Source: Gigaspora margarita | Lineage: Eukaryota > Glomeromycota > Glomeromycetes > Diversisporales > Gigasporaceae | Direction of reading: 5' to 3' | NCBI GenBank assembly: GCA_009809945.1 | Contig: WTPW01000026.1 | Span: 472,376-536,375, forward strand | Length of the DNA: 64,000 nt | Shown here: piece after piece, positions 34,479-44,904 of the stretch | Numbering within the stretch: position 1 is the first letter of the stretch | Layout of the letters: each line of letters begins with the position of its first letter | Made by a program: the position numbers and the translations under genes | The notes under the pieces: generated by a model | Told to the model about the DNA's origin: nothing | The model's input: the letters and a program-made list of their open reading frames with translations, nothing else | The model's database searches: none

Positions 34479-35827
34479 ATGTTATTGAAAATTTATCTCG
34501 CTATCCTTTTGTTTCTCATTTCAACCGTTTCCTTAATTATTGCTAATCCTGTTGCCAAACCTATTGCTGAACCTGTTGCCAAACCTATTGCCGAACCTGT
34601 TGCTGAACCTATTCTTGAACGTGAAGATAAATCTCATGGTATGCTGTAGTTTTTAAATATTCCTATTTACTTTAATATTTTATTAACGGAATTTCTTTTT
34701 CTTTTTTGAAATTATTTAGAGTATGTATTTTATTATGTCTATAGATATATATTATAATCTAATAATATACATCATATTTTACAAATATTATTAGAGAGTA
34801 AGCATAAATTCAGTATTATTTTATTATTAAATTATTAATTGGCTTTATAATCTAATATTTTTTCAATTTTTAGTTTAAATCCTAGAAGGTATACATTGTT
34901 GTTTATTAAAGTTATAGTCTTTTGTATTTTAAACTGAATTGTTTTTAATTTATTTTACGTTATATATATATATACATATTACATTTTTTTGTTAATTGAT
35001 TAGACAGTACGTATAAATATGTTTTAAACATATTTATACAATAATAAAATTATTAAAGTAATTTTATTATTGTATTTTATAGTATATTTTATAATATGAT
35101 AGTATATTTATTAACAAATTTATTTGTTAATTTTATTAGTGTACGAATATACGTTTAAATTTATTTATTTTAAATCAAATTTTATATCATCTTTTATAAT
35201 TTAACATGAAATTCCTTTCGCAAATTTTCTTCCTTGATTCATTAGTGTGTAAGTAAAGCTAAATATAAATTAATTTTAAATTATATACTATTAACTACAT
35301 TATAATCAAATAATATATTTTTTGTTGATTAAAACTGTAGTGTGTAAGTATAAACTTAATTTTGTTTATTATATATTTTGATTTTATAATTTATCAACAT
35401 ATCTTTTTTTACAAATCTTTATTAGCAATGGCACGATGTAAATATAAACATTATTTATTTTTATATATTTTTGATATTTTAATAATATTTTATAATTTAA
35501 TAATACTTATATATCTTTTTATATTAAATTTATTAGAACGTATGTATAAATATATAATTTTATATTATGTTTTAATTATGGGTTGTGATATTTTATAATT
35601 TAATATTGCTTTTATATATTTATATTAAATTTATTAGCACGTATGTATAAATATAGTTTTAAATTTTATTTTAATTTTGGTTTATAATAGTTTATAACTT
35701 TATACTAAATAAATTTTTTATTAATTATTAGTGCGTAGTAAATATAAATTTTAATTTATTATTTTCACTTACATTTTTAATTGCATTTCATAATCTAACA
35801 ACATTTTTTTTAAAGCATTGGTGTTGA
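34479..35827 (+). CDS. Micro-exon gene for a Kex2-type secreted Cys/His-rich peptide
   Basis: Proposed exons: 34479-34638, 34720 (A), 34795-34797 (AGA), 34874-34888, 35004-35006 (ACA), 35140 (T), 35246-35248 (TGT), 35341-35343 (TGT), 35426-35437, 35537-35539 (AAC), 35638-35640 (CAC), 35732-35734 (TGC), 35816-35827. Every exon after the first is preceded by AG and every internal exon is followed by GTA. Joined, they give 73 codons and a TGA with no internal stop. Residues 1-22 form a signal peptide (basic K4, hydrophobic core, ..SLIIA). Residues 23-44 are strict X-Pro/X-Ala dipeptides (NP VA KP IA EP..), the kind removed by Ste13-type dipeptidyl aminopeptidases. Then come acidic EREDKSHEDLNP, a dibasic RR (59-60, Kex2 type), and the tail HCCQWHDNHCHWC (61-73; 4 Cys, 4 His, 2 Trp). 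Likely a processed secreted signal, pheromone-like or effector-like; function is inference. Uncertain points: exon 12 may be TGCGTA (donor GTAAAT), and exon 5 could read ACAGTAC with exon 6 skipped. No transcript was seen. Confidence 0.74.
34548..34619 (+). repeat. Three 24-nt coding repeats in exon 1
   Basis: Units start at 34548, 34572 and 34596 and encode PVAKPIAE, PVAKPIAE and PVAEPILE. They keep the alternating X-Pro/X-Ala register, so expansion by whole units lengthens the spacer without breaking it. Confidence 0.93.
34639..35815 (+). repeat. Tandem array of related short introns around micro-exons
   Basis: Twelve introns of 74-133 nt. Donors are GTATGC, GTATGT, GTAAGC, GTATAC, GTACGT, GTACGA, GTAAGT, GTAAGT, GTAAAT, GTATGT, GTATGT and GTAGTA, often continuing into TATAAATAT. 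Nine introns hold a branch-like TATAATYTAAY word at 34753, 34846, 35195, 35301, 35385, 35491, 35594, 35693 (variant) and 35789, 16-40 bases before the acceptor. Acceptors are mostly ATTTATTAG/ATTATTAG; the last is AAAG. Introns 9 and 10 end almost identically (TTTATATTAAATTTATTAG), with a unit of 101 bases between exons 10 and 11. The array therefore arose by repeated duplication of an intron-plus-3-nt-exon unit. Confidence 0.78.
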
Positions 35828-37900
35828 TTGTAAAAAAAAAAATATTAAATATTTTCTTTCATAAAGATCTAAACGTTGTATTAGCAGTATTGGGCAAATT
35901 AAGATTTAATAGTTTGCTTTAAAGAAATTCAATTTTATTAAATTTTTTTGTTATAATGTTTTAAAAATATCATACGGAAATCATTTAAATTTCCTCAATT
36001 TACACTTTTTTTGCAAATAAAATTTGTTAAGTTGCTTACAACAAAATTTTCCAAGATTTCTCTTTCATTTCCATTTTTCTGATATTACTTCTCATAATAA
36101 ATCATAATTGGTTGTCTGTATATCTGAATAATTGCAGGAATCTCTTTTTTTTCAAATCAAAAAAAAACATAATATGAATAAAAAAAAAAAAAATAAAATT
36201 CAATAAAAATGCATCTATACTTTGATATTTTATGATAATTGAATTTCTTTCTTTTTTTTTTCTTTTAGATAATCATAACTCCATGATATATGATATATTA
36301 TAAATTCAAAATTTTAAAATAATTTATTTAACACTGGGTGAATTAGGGTGTTCTCAAGCGTTTTAGTTGAATATTGGAATATCCTTTTTTTTACAAAGTT
36401 GCATTGTAAAATTTTTTCTTGATGCATTATAAAAATTAACCATACAGGCGTTTTACACTTTTTTTAGTATTATGGATCTTAAAATTGCAGCCAGTGCTTA
36501 TTTTAAAAAATTTTCACTACAATAAAAAAAGGCGGGAAGCTGAACTTTCATGAGTAATCAATGCTCATTATATTATGGTCTTTATTTCTGTGCCACTAAA
36601 TACAATTATTCCATTCTTTTTTCCTTTATAATTTAATAGCTCAAAGTTAGCCAGAGCTAAATCGAAACTTAAAATATTATATTAATATAAATTAAATTTT
36701 AAATTCATTACTTCTTTACATTCAAGATTTGGTTTATTTTCGTCTAAAGATTCAGAAAAAAGTTTGAATTGATAGGTTTTTTGTATCAATATACAAAAGC
36801 TGGCAAAGTCAGAAAAAGTGAAATTGCTAGCATAGATTTTTGTTTGTTCATTATTACAGTTTGTAAAAATAATACTTTTTTTAACAATAATGATAAGACT
36901 GCAATCATAAAAGATTTGTACAAGCATCAATTGAACCCAGTATTTCAGTGATTGCAATGCTTGAATGTAAATACTATTACAAGTTAATCACATTGAGAAA
37001 GATACATAAGAATACATTAATTTAATCATTATTCATTATATTTATATTAATTTTTAATAAAGTTCTAATTAATTTTGCTATAACAGATGAGCACTATTAT
37101 AATTACTAGCTAATTCATTGAGTATGCTGCTCAAAAAATCCTTATTCATCCTCTTAAAATGCAATATGAAGCCAACTAGTTATAAAACTAAATTTGGGTC
37201 TGGATTTGGATTAGGTTAAATAAAATTGTCTACCAGCAGTACAAAAGTAAAATTCTATCTATTAAAAAAAAACTAAGTTAAAACTATAATATAATACTTG
37301 CAATACTAGGATAACTAAGGTAAAATAAGTACTAAATAGCAGAAGCAATCAATAAAAAGACAATTAAAATGTAAAAATTATTATATATATTGCAAGTTTC
37401 TTTAAAAAAAAATTTATAATATATATATTTTTTATTTGATAAATTATGCTATCCTTTGTATATCTAATAGATATTTATAAATTTTCAAAAATTAATTCAT
37501 TACTAGTAGATAAAAGAAAATGACCAATATAAAAGGTTTAAAAATACTTTGATTCTTAGTTGTAACTTTATACTTTCTTATTATAAAAAATATAATAAGT
37601 TTATGCAGTGAATCATAAAAAACCTTACAGGGCTTAAATTATAGCATATATAAAATTTAAAAATTAGCTAGATTATAAATTTAAGTTAGTAAATATATTG
37701 TCTTCCTTGACAAAACGTTATATGTTCTTCTCTAATTTTGTTGCTAGAGAGTTTTTCCAACATTCTAAAAACAATTAATTTGTAATCTGCCTCCAAATTA
37801 GTAAAAATCATTAGTATAAAATTTTATAGATTATTAAAGAAAAATCTAGCAGATAGCAGTTTTTAGGCATAATGTAACACCACCAAGAAAAAATCTTGTA
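35828..37900. other. AT-rich stretch downstream of micro-exon gene
   Basis: A weak ATATTAAATA poly(A)-like word follows the stop (35841-35850). Frames at 36682-36957 (minus) and 36769-36951 (plus) overlap each other and resemble no family. No further gene is supported. Confidence 0.4.
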
Positions 37901-38615
37901 CATATCAAATATATAACAAACTGTATATCTTAATTTTTGATTTTTTTGATCAACAAATCCAAAATTAAGCATCTCTCTTAAATTTTCAAGAAATATAAAG
38001 TAAATATGCCAGAATAATGTATTTTTATATGCTGAACAAGATTTCTTAGAGCACAATATTAGAATCAATTAGTAAAATTTTGAGAATCATGAATTTTTTA
38101 GTATTTTTATTAATAAAATTAAATAAAATATTATAATTCTAAAATTTTACTAATTGATTCTAATATTGTGCTCTAAAAAAACTTGATTAGCATATAAAAA
38201 TACATTATTCTGGCATATTTACTTATATATTTCTTAATTTTTGATTTTTTGATAAAAAATTTCAAAATTAAGCATTTTCTCTTAAATTTTCAAGAAATAT
38301 AAATGTAAATATGCTAAATAATGTATTTTTATGTGCTGAGCAAGTGTTCTCAGGGCACAAAGTTAGAATCAATTAGTAAAATTTTGAGAATTATAATATT
38401 TTATTTAATTTTATTAATAAAAATATTAAAAAATTCTATAATTCTCAAAATTTTATTAATTGATTCTAATATTGTGCTCTAAAAAAACTTGTACAGCATA
38501 TAAAAATACATTATTTCAACATATTTACTTTTATATTTCTTGAAATTTAAGAGAAGATGCTTAATTTTGGATTTTTTTGATCAAAAAAATTTCAAAATTA
38601 AGCATTTTTAAAAAT
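37900..38615. repeat. Compound palindrome, two hairpins sharing a middle arm
   Basis: The block ATTAAGCAT..TCTTAAATTTTCAAGAAATAT..AATGTATTTTTATATGCTGA..GAGCACAATATTAGAATCAATTAGTAAAATTTT occurs four times in alternating orientation. The fold centres are at about 38105 and 38415, so either half can pair with the middle. It looks like two tandem foldback elements, or one that expanded by template switching. Confidence 0.82.
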
Positions 38616-39101
38616 CGTAGTAGTCAAAAAAATGAGATAGCTTATTTTTGGGTATGATTCTTGCAAAATGTAGGTAATTTCTAAAATAAAATATAACATG
38701 CATAAAATTGCTATAATTTGCCAAAATGTTTTTTATAACCTTTTTTAAAATTACCCTCAATTTGCTAAAAAAAAAAATAAAAATATGACATATTTCAGAG
38801 ATGTCTGGGGTCCTGTCTAATCTGAATTATACACAGAGTTACTAAAAATTCCAAAAATTTCCTTAACCCATTTTTTTCTACTAACCACAATTTGGATATG
38901 ACTTTATTAGGTTTAATAATCATAGATTTTTTTAAATCTATTTGAGTAAATATCTTTATAAATTTATACATAAATTTAGTTAAAAGTAATATTAAAAGAT
39001 CTAAAATGTTTAGAAAATTAAAAAATATTTTAATCTTGGCACCTATAACATTATCTTTTTGAATTACTCATTTTGAATATTTTAACAAGTCTGGTCATTA
39101 C

Positions 39102-40087
39102 ATATCAGTCATTAGCATGTCCCCTTGAAATAAGTTTAAAATAAGTTTATAATAAAAATTATAAAAAAACATATGAATTTACTATAAACTTTGAGCTAAA
39201 GATCCTTCTCAGCTTAACTAATTAACTTAAATTAAATTTTGCGGGTATATAGAACAAGAAAAGAAGAAAATTTTGAGCTTAAAAACTATGTTAAAATTTT
39301 GCCAATTTTGCACTTTTTCAAAATATAACTCTGTTAAAAACAAAAATTTACAAATTTTAAATCAGCGATGTGTAAAATTATGCTCTGAACAACTTTACTT
39401 AGGCGACGGAAGTAGGTTATCTTGTAAGAAAAATGGGTTATCTATGTACTTAAGTTAAAATTTAATAATCTAACTTTTTTTCTTATTAGGTAACCTACTT
39501 GGGCTCTTAAGCAAAGTTGTTTAGCATGTAATTTTACACCACATTTGAGGTTGAAACGCTTTCTCAGACCTTTTACTAAGTGAAAAATGGGTTGAAGGTT
39601 GAAAAAATTTTTTTTAAAAAAATTATTTTTAAAAAAAAATTTTTTCAAAATTTAAACACATTTTTCACTTAGTAAAAGGTCTGAAAAGCACGTTTCAACC
39701 TCAAATGTGGTGTAAAATTACATGCCGAACAAGTTTGCTTAAGAGCCCAAAGTAGGTTACCTAATAAGAAAAAAAGTTAGATCATGAAATATGATAAATT
39801 TTAATTTTAGTACATAGATAACCCATTTTTCTTACAAGATAACCTACTTCCGTCGCCTAAGTAAAGTTGTTCAGAACATAATTTTACACATAACTGCTGA
39901 TTTAAATTTGTAAATATTTGTTTTTAACAGAGTTACATTTTGAAAAAGTGCAAAATTGGCAAAATTTTAACATAGTTTTTAAGCTTAAAATTTCTTCTTT
40001 ACTTGTTCTATATACCCACAAAATTTAATTTTAAGTTAATTAGTTAAGCCAAGAAGGAATTTCAGCTTAAAGTTTATAGTAATTTCA

Positions 40088-40127
<40 letters not shown>

Positions 40128-41353
40128 TTATACGCTATAAGTCTTTATTAATTAAGATTCTTAGAACTTAGTACAATTGAATATTACAGTCTATGAGTTG
40201 TGCTATACTAATTACTTAATGACACCCACCCTAGCAATTTAGTTATACCTTTGCTATTTTTAGAATCTAACTAATGGCTATTACCCCATCAATTACCTTC
40301 TTAGCTAGCGTACAACCTACCTATTTCTATGCAAGATTTTCTATATTATTATTAGTACCTTGTCCCCCTATTCACTTCCTGCAGCAACTTTCTTTTTCTC
40401 CCAGTTTGGTTCATTCTGGCGGTTTTTCGCTTTTATTGCTCCCAAATTGGTGTACATAGCCTTATATTTGATTTAGTACCACTCTGATTTGAGTACATGT
40501 TGTGCTGCCGCTATCGTGTTTGTATCTCAAGCCAACTTTTGGGATGCTGCCATAACATGATCCATATCTCGAACCACAACCTTCCCTGAATAGGCATGGC
40601 CATATTTATCAAAATTCAGGTTGTTATTCTGCAGTGTACCACTTGCCTTTTTAGTGCTACCATAGTTGGTATCGTCTGTAGCATGATCGCCATAAGCTTC
40701 CCATCTAGTGTGGGTGTACTACTGACAGTTGTTTTCACTTCCAGCTTGGTATTGCAAGGAGGCCTGGAACCTTGACTTATAATGCACCAACATGGCACCC
40801 ATTACTGAAGTTAGTAATGTACAACATAGTACCTAATGCAATTTTCAATCTTGTATAGTGCCAGAGGTGTTCCAGACCTAGTTAGGCCAATTCTTTACCA
40901 CAGGTCTTTACCATATTCACCATATTACCCGGTACACCAGTTTTTGTGACACTAGTATTACCCTCCCAATCAAGATCTTCTAGACCGCCTAGGGGTTGTT
41001 GGTGCTACTCTGCCAATCATGGATTTATACGAACAACCTATTTGCCCCAAAACCTTCTGCAATGTCACCCATCGCACGTAATGCCAACTCTCTATGGCTA
41101 GATCTCCTTCCAGGAATTCCTATACTAGATCCGTACTTCACTTGGACTTCCACAGAGCTCTGTGTTCGATTTTTGGCTCCTTTTTAGGTTACAGAGTATT
41201 TTTCGCCTCTAGCCAGACTCGAACCGTGGAGCTTGACTTAACTACTGTGGGTTTGGCAACTTAACAAGTAAGCTATAAGACCCGAACCCCATATATTTTT
41301 TTATAATTTTTATTATAAACTTATTTCTAGAGGACATGTCATATGACTGATAT
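39102..41353. mobile_element. Large foldback element, right arm split by a retroelement
   Basis: The left arm runs from ATATCAGTCATTAGCATGTCCCC (39102) to the centre near 39630. The right arm returns to 40090, is cut by 40099-41290, and resumes at 41291 to end GGACATGTCATATGACTGATAT at 41353. Landmarks: GAACAACTTTACTTAGGCGACGG / CCGTCGCCTAAGTAAAGTTGTTC, and AGTTATATTTTGAAAAAGTGC in both arms. The terminal word ATATCAGTCATAGGACATGTCC also occurs alone at 53332-53353, so other copies exist. The short frames in the arms (39273-39458, 39442-39648) are mirror readings of the arms, not genes. Confidence 0.87.
40099..41290 (-). mobile_element. tRNA-headed retroelement (long SINE-like), about 1.2 kb
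   Basis: On the minus strand the head at 41290 begins GGGGTTCGGGTCTTATAGC and has a box B-like CCACGGTTCGAGTCTGG (about 41208-41224). The body is GC-richer. The 3' end has AATAAAGAC followed by a poly(A) tail, seen as poly(T) at 40092-40120. ATATATTTTTTT flanks it at 40087 and 41291-41302, a target duplication of about 12 bases confirmed by the uninterrupted opposite foldback arm. Frames at 40274-40459, 40616-40798 and 40996-41187 show no reverse transcriptase motif, so it must rely on enzymes of another element. Confidence 0.75.
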
Positions 41354-42017
41354 TTCAAATAAGTCTATTATATAATGTAAACTATCTGGTAAAAATTTTT
41401 AGGATTTTTCTGCTCAATAATGCTATAAAAAATTATTCAATAATAATAACAAAAACAAAAAAAATATTTTATTTTGATTTTATATTTTAATAATTACCTT
41501 TGCCAAATTCCAAAGCTTTAGCATATTCTTTTTTTTTTTTATAAAGGATAGCCAAATAATAAATTTTCTAAAATAGTTGTATTAATTGTATAACCTTATA
41601 GTTAAATTACTATATATTTAAATGTATAAAAAAAACTATTAAATTATTTATTTTAGCATAAATCAGTAGTTTTTCACAAAAAGCTAAAGTGCATTCATTC
41701 TTGTTTTCTAATAAGCTTGTTAATAAATCATGAATTGCTTTTTGTATATAACTAAAAAAGTGTATATTTATAACCTTACAATTTAAAAAAATTTTTGCAG
41801 TTGTTTGATCTGATTTTTGTATTTCTTTATATTATATTGATCTTGAAATCTGATTGGCAGAAAATAATAGTGAAATTTTTTAGATAGGTAGTAATATCTG
41901 TAGGAATATAATAATAATATAGGTCTTTTAGTAAATAAATGTTCTTTGTAAATAAACTTATCTGCATAAACCTATTAAATAGTAGTATCTGAACAATATA
42001 TTAGGCATCATATCAGT

Positions 42018-42672
42018 AATAACAAATGACCTGTCATTGGTCATTTCACGACCCAAATGATTTAAAAAGGTCATTTAACTCTAGTTAATTAATTATTCAA
42101 TACTTTTGCCAATCAAAATTGATTATAGTTCTTCATAAAATGAAACGTAATTAGATACTATCCAATAAAAATTATTATATATGCTATATAACTGATAATC
42201 CCAAATGACTAGTCATTGTTTAATGAATGATTGTTATTTGTATTTTGGCTAAATAACCAAGTTATTGTAAAGTAACATTCCAATTGAATCATAAGATCAG
42301 GTATAAAGTAATTAAAAAAAAACAGTAAACAAAAAATTATGTATTTACTTTTTTAAAAAAAATATTTGTGAATAATAATTTACTAATTACAAAATGATAT
42401 AAATCATTTTTGAATTTACAAATAGCATGTTAATCAATATAAATTGAAAATTAATATATTATTTAAAACTTGTATTATACAAGTTTTTTTGTAGTTAGTA
42501 GAATGTCAACTCTATACAAAATAATCTAATGATCCTAGTCATTTGGAAATGACCATAGTTATTTGGTTACAAGTCATTTCAAATTACCCAAATTTGAATG
42601 ACTTCAAATAACTGGTCATTTTGAGGTCATTTGAGATTATTTGAAAAATTGGCAAATGACCAGGTCATTTAC
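42018..42672. mobile_element. Inverted-repeat element built of AAATGACC words
   Basis: The left end has ACAAATGACCTGTCATTGGTCATTT and the right end has AAATGACCAGGTCATTTACT. AAATGACC or its inverse GGTCATTT recurs about ten times near both ends, with a plain A/T core of about 350 bases. Such short sub-terminal repeats suggest transposase-binding sites, as in hAT elements. Confidence 0.65.
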
Positions 42673-42899
42673 TATCCATTATATTGCTAAGCAAGTGAAG
42701 TTTATTAGTAATACCTTACAAATATACAAAACATTATAATATTTTGTTTTTATACTTTTTAAGAAAATTATTGACTAATATAATATTGTGTAACTATATT
42801 TTTAATTTTTATATAATATGTGTATTTGGTGTAAAGATCCTGAAAAATTTTTTAACCACATAATCAAAAAAGAAACCTTACCAAGAAAGAAAATAATAT

Positions 42900-44530
42900 A
42901 AAATAGATGCTTAATTTTCTGATCTAAATTCTCTGGCCTTTTTCAGATTCTTTTTTTCTGTTTACTGAGATCAAGCTTTTGAAGTTTATAATAAAGTCCT
43001 AGAATCAGCCTTAATATAATGCCAAAATGAGCATGCTAAAGAAAGATTACTAAAAATGAAAGAAATATCTAGTGTATGTAACTAAATTATTTTTATAGCA
43101 TATTGATTTAATAAATTTCTAATTTATTATTTTTGTTAATAGGCCAAAATTTATAAAGACTAAGAGCTATAGATAAAAAAAGAGAAAGATAGTATATATA
43201 ATTAGATTTATTCACTTTAATATATAAACTAATAATACTAATAACTTAATTTATAAATTAAAGTAAACTGTTCAATCCAAGATATAAATATAGCAATGCA
43301 AACTAGATTAAATACCCATGTAAAAAACAAATTAGTTACATTTTTTAAAATTTGAATTTAATTATACTCAAATGAAATTTTTGAAAATCTTTACTACAAG
43401 GCATATTACTAACAATTATAAATAGTTCTATAAATAATATTGGAAATGATAATAACTGTAATGATAATAATATAAAAAATTTATAAAAAAAGAAAATATA
43501 AAAGACAACAAAGAGCCATCAATAGAAATTTTTTATAACAACTAATAGCAATAATGTTCTAAAAGTAATTGCATCTTTGTTTGAATCTTCCCAAAAAGAT
43601 CTCATTTTAACTATCACAGAAAAAACTCTTAAAAGAAAAAAATGGTGATACCAAGTATTCATAGAAACAACTTCTAAAAGTAAGCTATTTAGAAATTTGC
43701 TGCAAATTTGTTTGTAAAAAAAATTAATATTGTTTATTTTTTGTAATAGAGTAGTAAACTTATGTTATCAAGCCAGTTAGATGTGTTTGTACACTTTACA
43801 AAATATTCTGTTGAAACACAAGATCTTAAAACTAGCCTATTATAAAATTATTGATTTAACTGGTCAACATATTAGAACCAAGGCTATTAATAATTGTAAA
43901 GAACTTTGAAATTTATTTGAACCAATTGTTTATTAGCAATCAATTCAAATGCCTAAAAATTTACTAATTAATTTGATAATAATTTTAAGTTGCCTTCTAA
44001 TCCAGAAGATAGGCTAACAATCTTTTATATAGTAGTTCAATATTTGTAAGTCAGTTTTATTGTTCTGCAATATCAATTTGATCATTAATAACAATACTTT
44101 TTTATATTTATTATAGATGAACAAGCTACCATATCAAAAATTCATTGTCTGAGCAATATGTAGTACATGCATTATATTATCTGATAATTAATACTGTTCT
44201 ACAAAACAATAATATATTACTGATAGATTGTTAAGTATAAATAACTTTGTATTGTACAAATTTATAACAACTTTTCTAAATAATTCCACTATGTTTTAGA
44301 GGAAAATTGCTTTGTCTCAAGCTCTAATACAAAAAATTTAATATTAGTTCCAAGAAAAAAAGCAAAAATTGGTTATAAGGTTGATTTTAAAATAACTTTA
44401 AAACTCTAAATTACAAGTTACAGACTGTACATAATGAAATATCTAGAGGTATTAGAGATAGTAAAGCTAAAGCTTGCAGGTGCAAACAATAGCTTAAAAT
44501 TAAATTAGATTATTAAAATCTACAACTAAT
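42900..44530 (+). pseudogene. Decayed multi-exon gene, unknown family
   Basis: A run of coding-like pieces on the plus strand broken by stops that often stand where CAA/CGA would fit. 42918-43071: NSLAFFRF..VYxDQAFEVYNKVLESALIxCQNEHAKERLLKMKEISS, followed by a GTATGT donor. After TTAATAG, AKIYKDxELxIKKEKD (43143 onward). 43556-43680: NVLKVIASLFESSQKDLILTITEKTLKRKKWxYQ, then GTAAGC. 43753 onward: LSSQLDVFVHFTKYSVETQDLKTSLL and IIDLTGQHIRTKAINNCKEL. 44300 onward: NCFVSSSNTKNLILVPRKKAKIGYKVDFKITLKL, ending near RGIRDSKAKACRCKQ. Lys-rich and charged with helices; no domain is recognised. It could be an old host gene or an element-borne gene. Confidence 0.5.
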
Positions 44531-44904
44531 CAAATAATAATTTTTTAAATTTTATTGTTTATTGAATTCAAGTTATTGGTTTATAGCAATTTTACTAAAG
44601 CATTAATTTAATTGTACTTGTAAATTAATTGTATTTTAAACTTTCAGAATTTTATTTAAAATATTTATACAATAATATAGTGCAGTAGAGGGTTATCTTT
44701 TTGAGTTAGTTTGCCAATATTTAATACCAAGCAATTTGGAAATATTTTATTTATTAGAATTAGAAAAAGTATATGTAATACTCAAAACTTTGCAAAAAAA
44801 AGTTATTGAAGCTTCAATTGCTTTGATTAATATTAAATAGAACTATGCAAAAAAAACAACTACTTGTGTGCTTAATAATCAATATAATTTTGATATGTGG
44901 GCAA

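Noticed and set aside
34343..34546. 67-codon plus-strand frame overlapping the start of the micro-exon gene
   Set aside because: It runs through the leader and signal-peptide region in another frame. The frame starting at 34479 has a signal peptide and in-frame repeats and is clearly the coding one.
35082..35102. Extra 19-nt exon (TATATTTT..GATA) in the longest intron of the micro-exon gene
   Set aside because: AG and GT are present, but including it disrupts the phase needed by the following exons and lacks the branch-like word upstream.
39273..39648. Two small frames with similar text on opposite strands
   Set aside because: They are readings of the two arms of a foldback element and mirror each other.
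40274..41187. Three 60-codon frames in a GC-richer block
   Set aside because: They lie in a tRNA-headed retroelement, share no frame and show no enzyme motif.
41205..41290. Possible true tRNA gene (minus strand)
   Set aside because: Box B is good, but no complete cloverleaf with matching acceptor stem can be drawn, and it sits at the head of an element with a poly(A) tail and target duplication.
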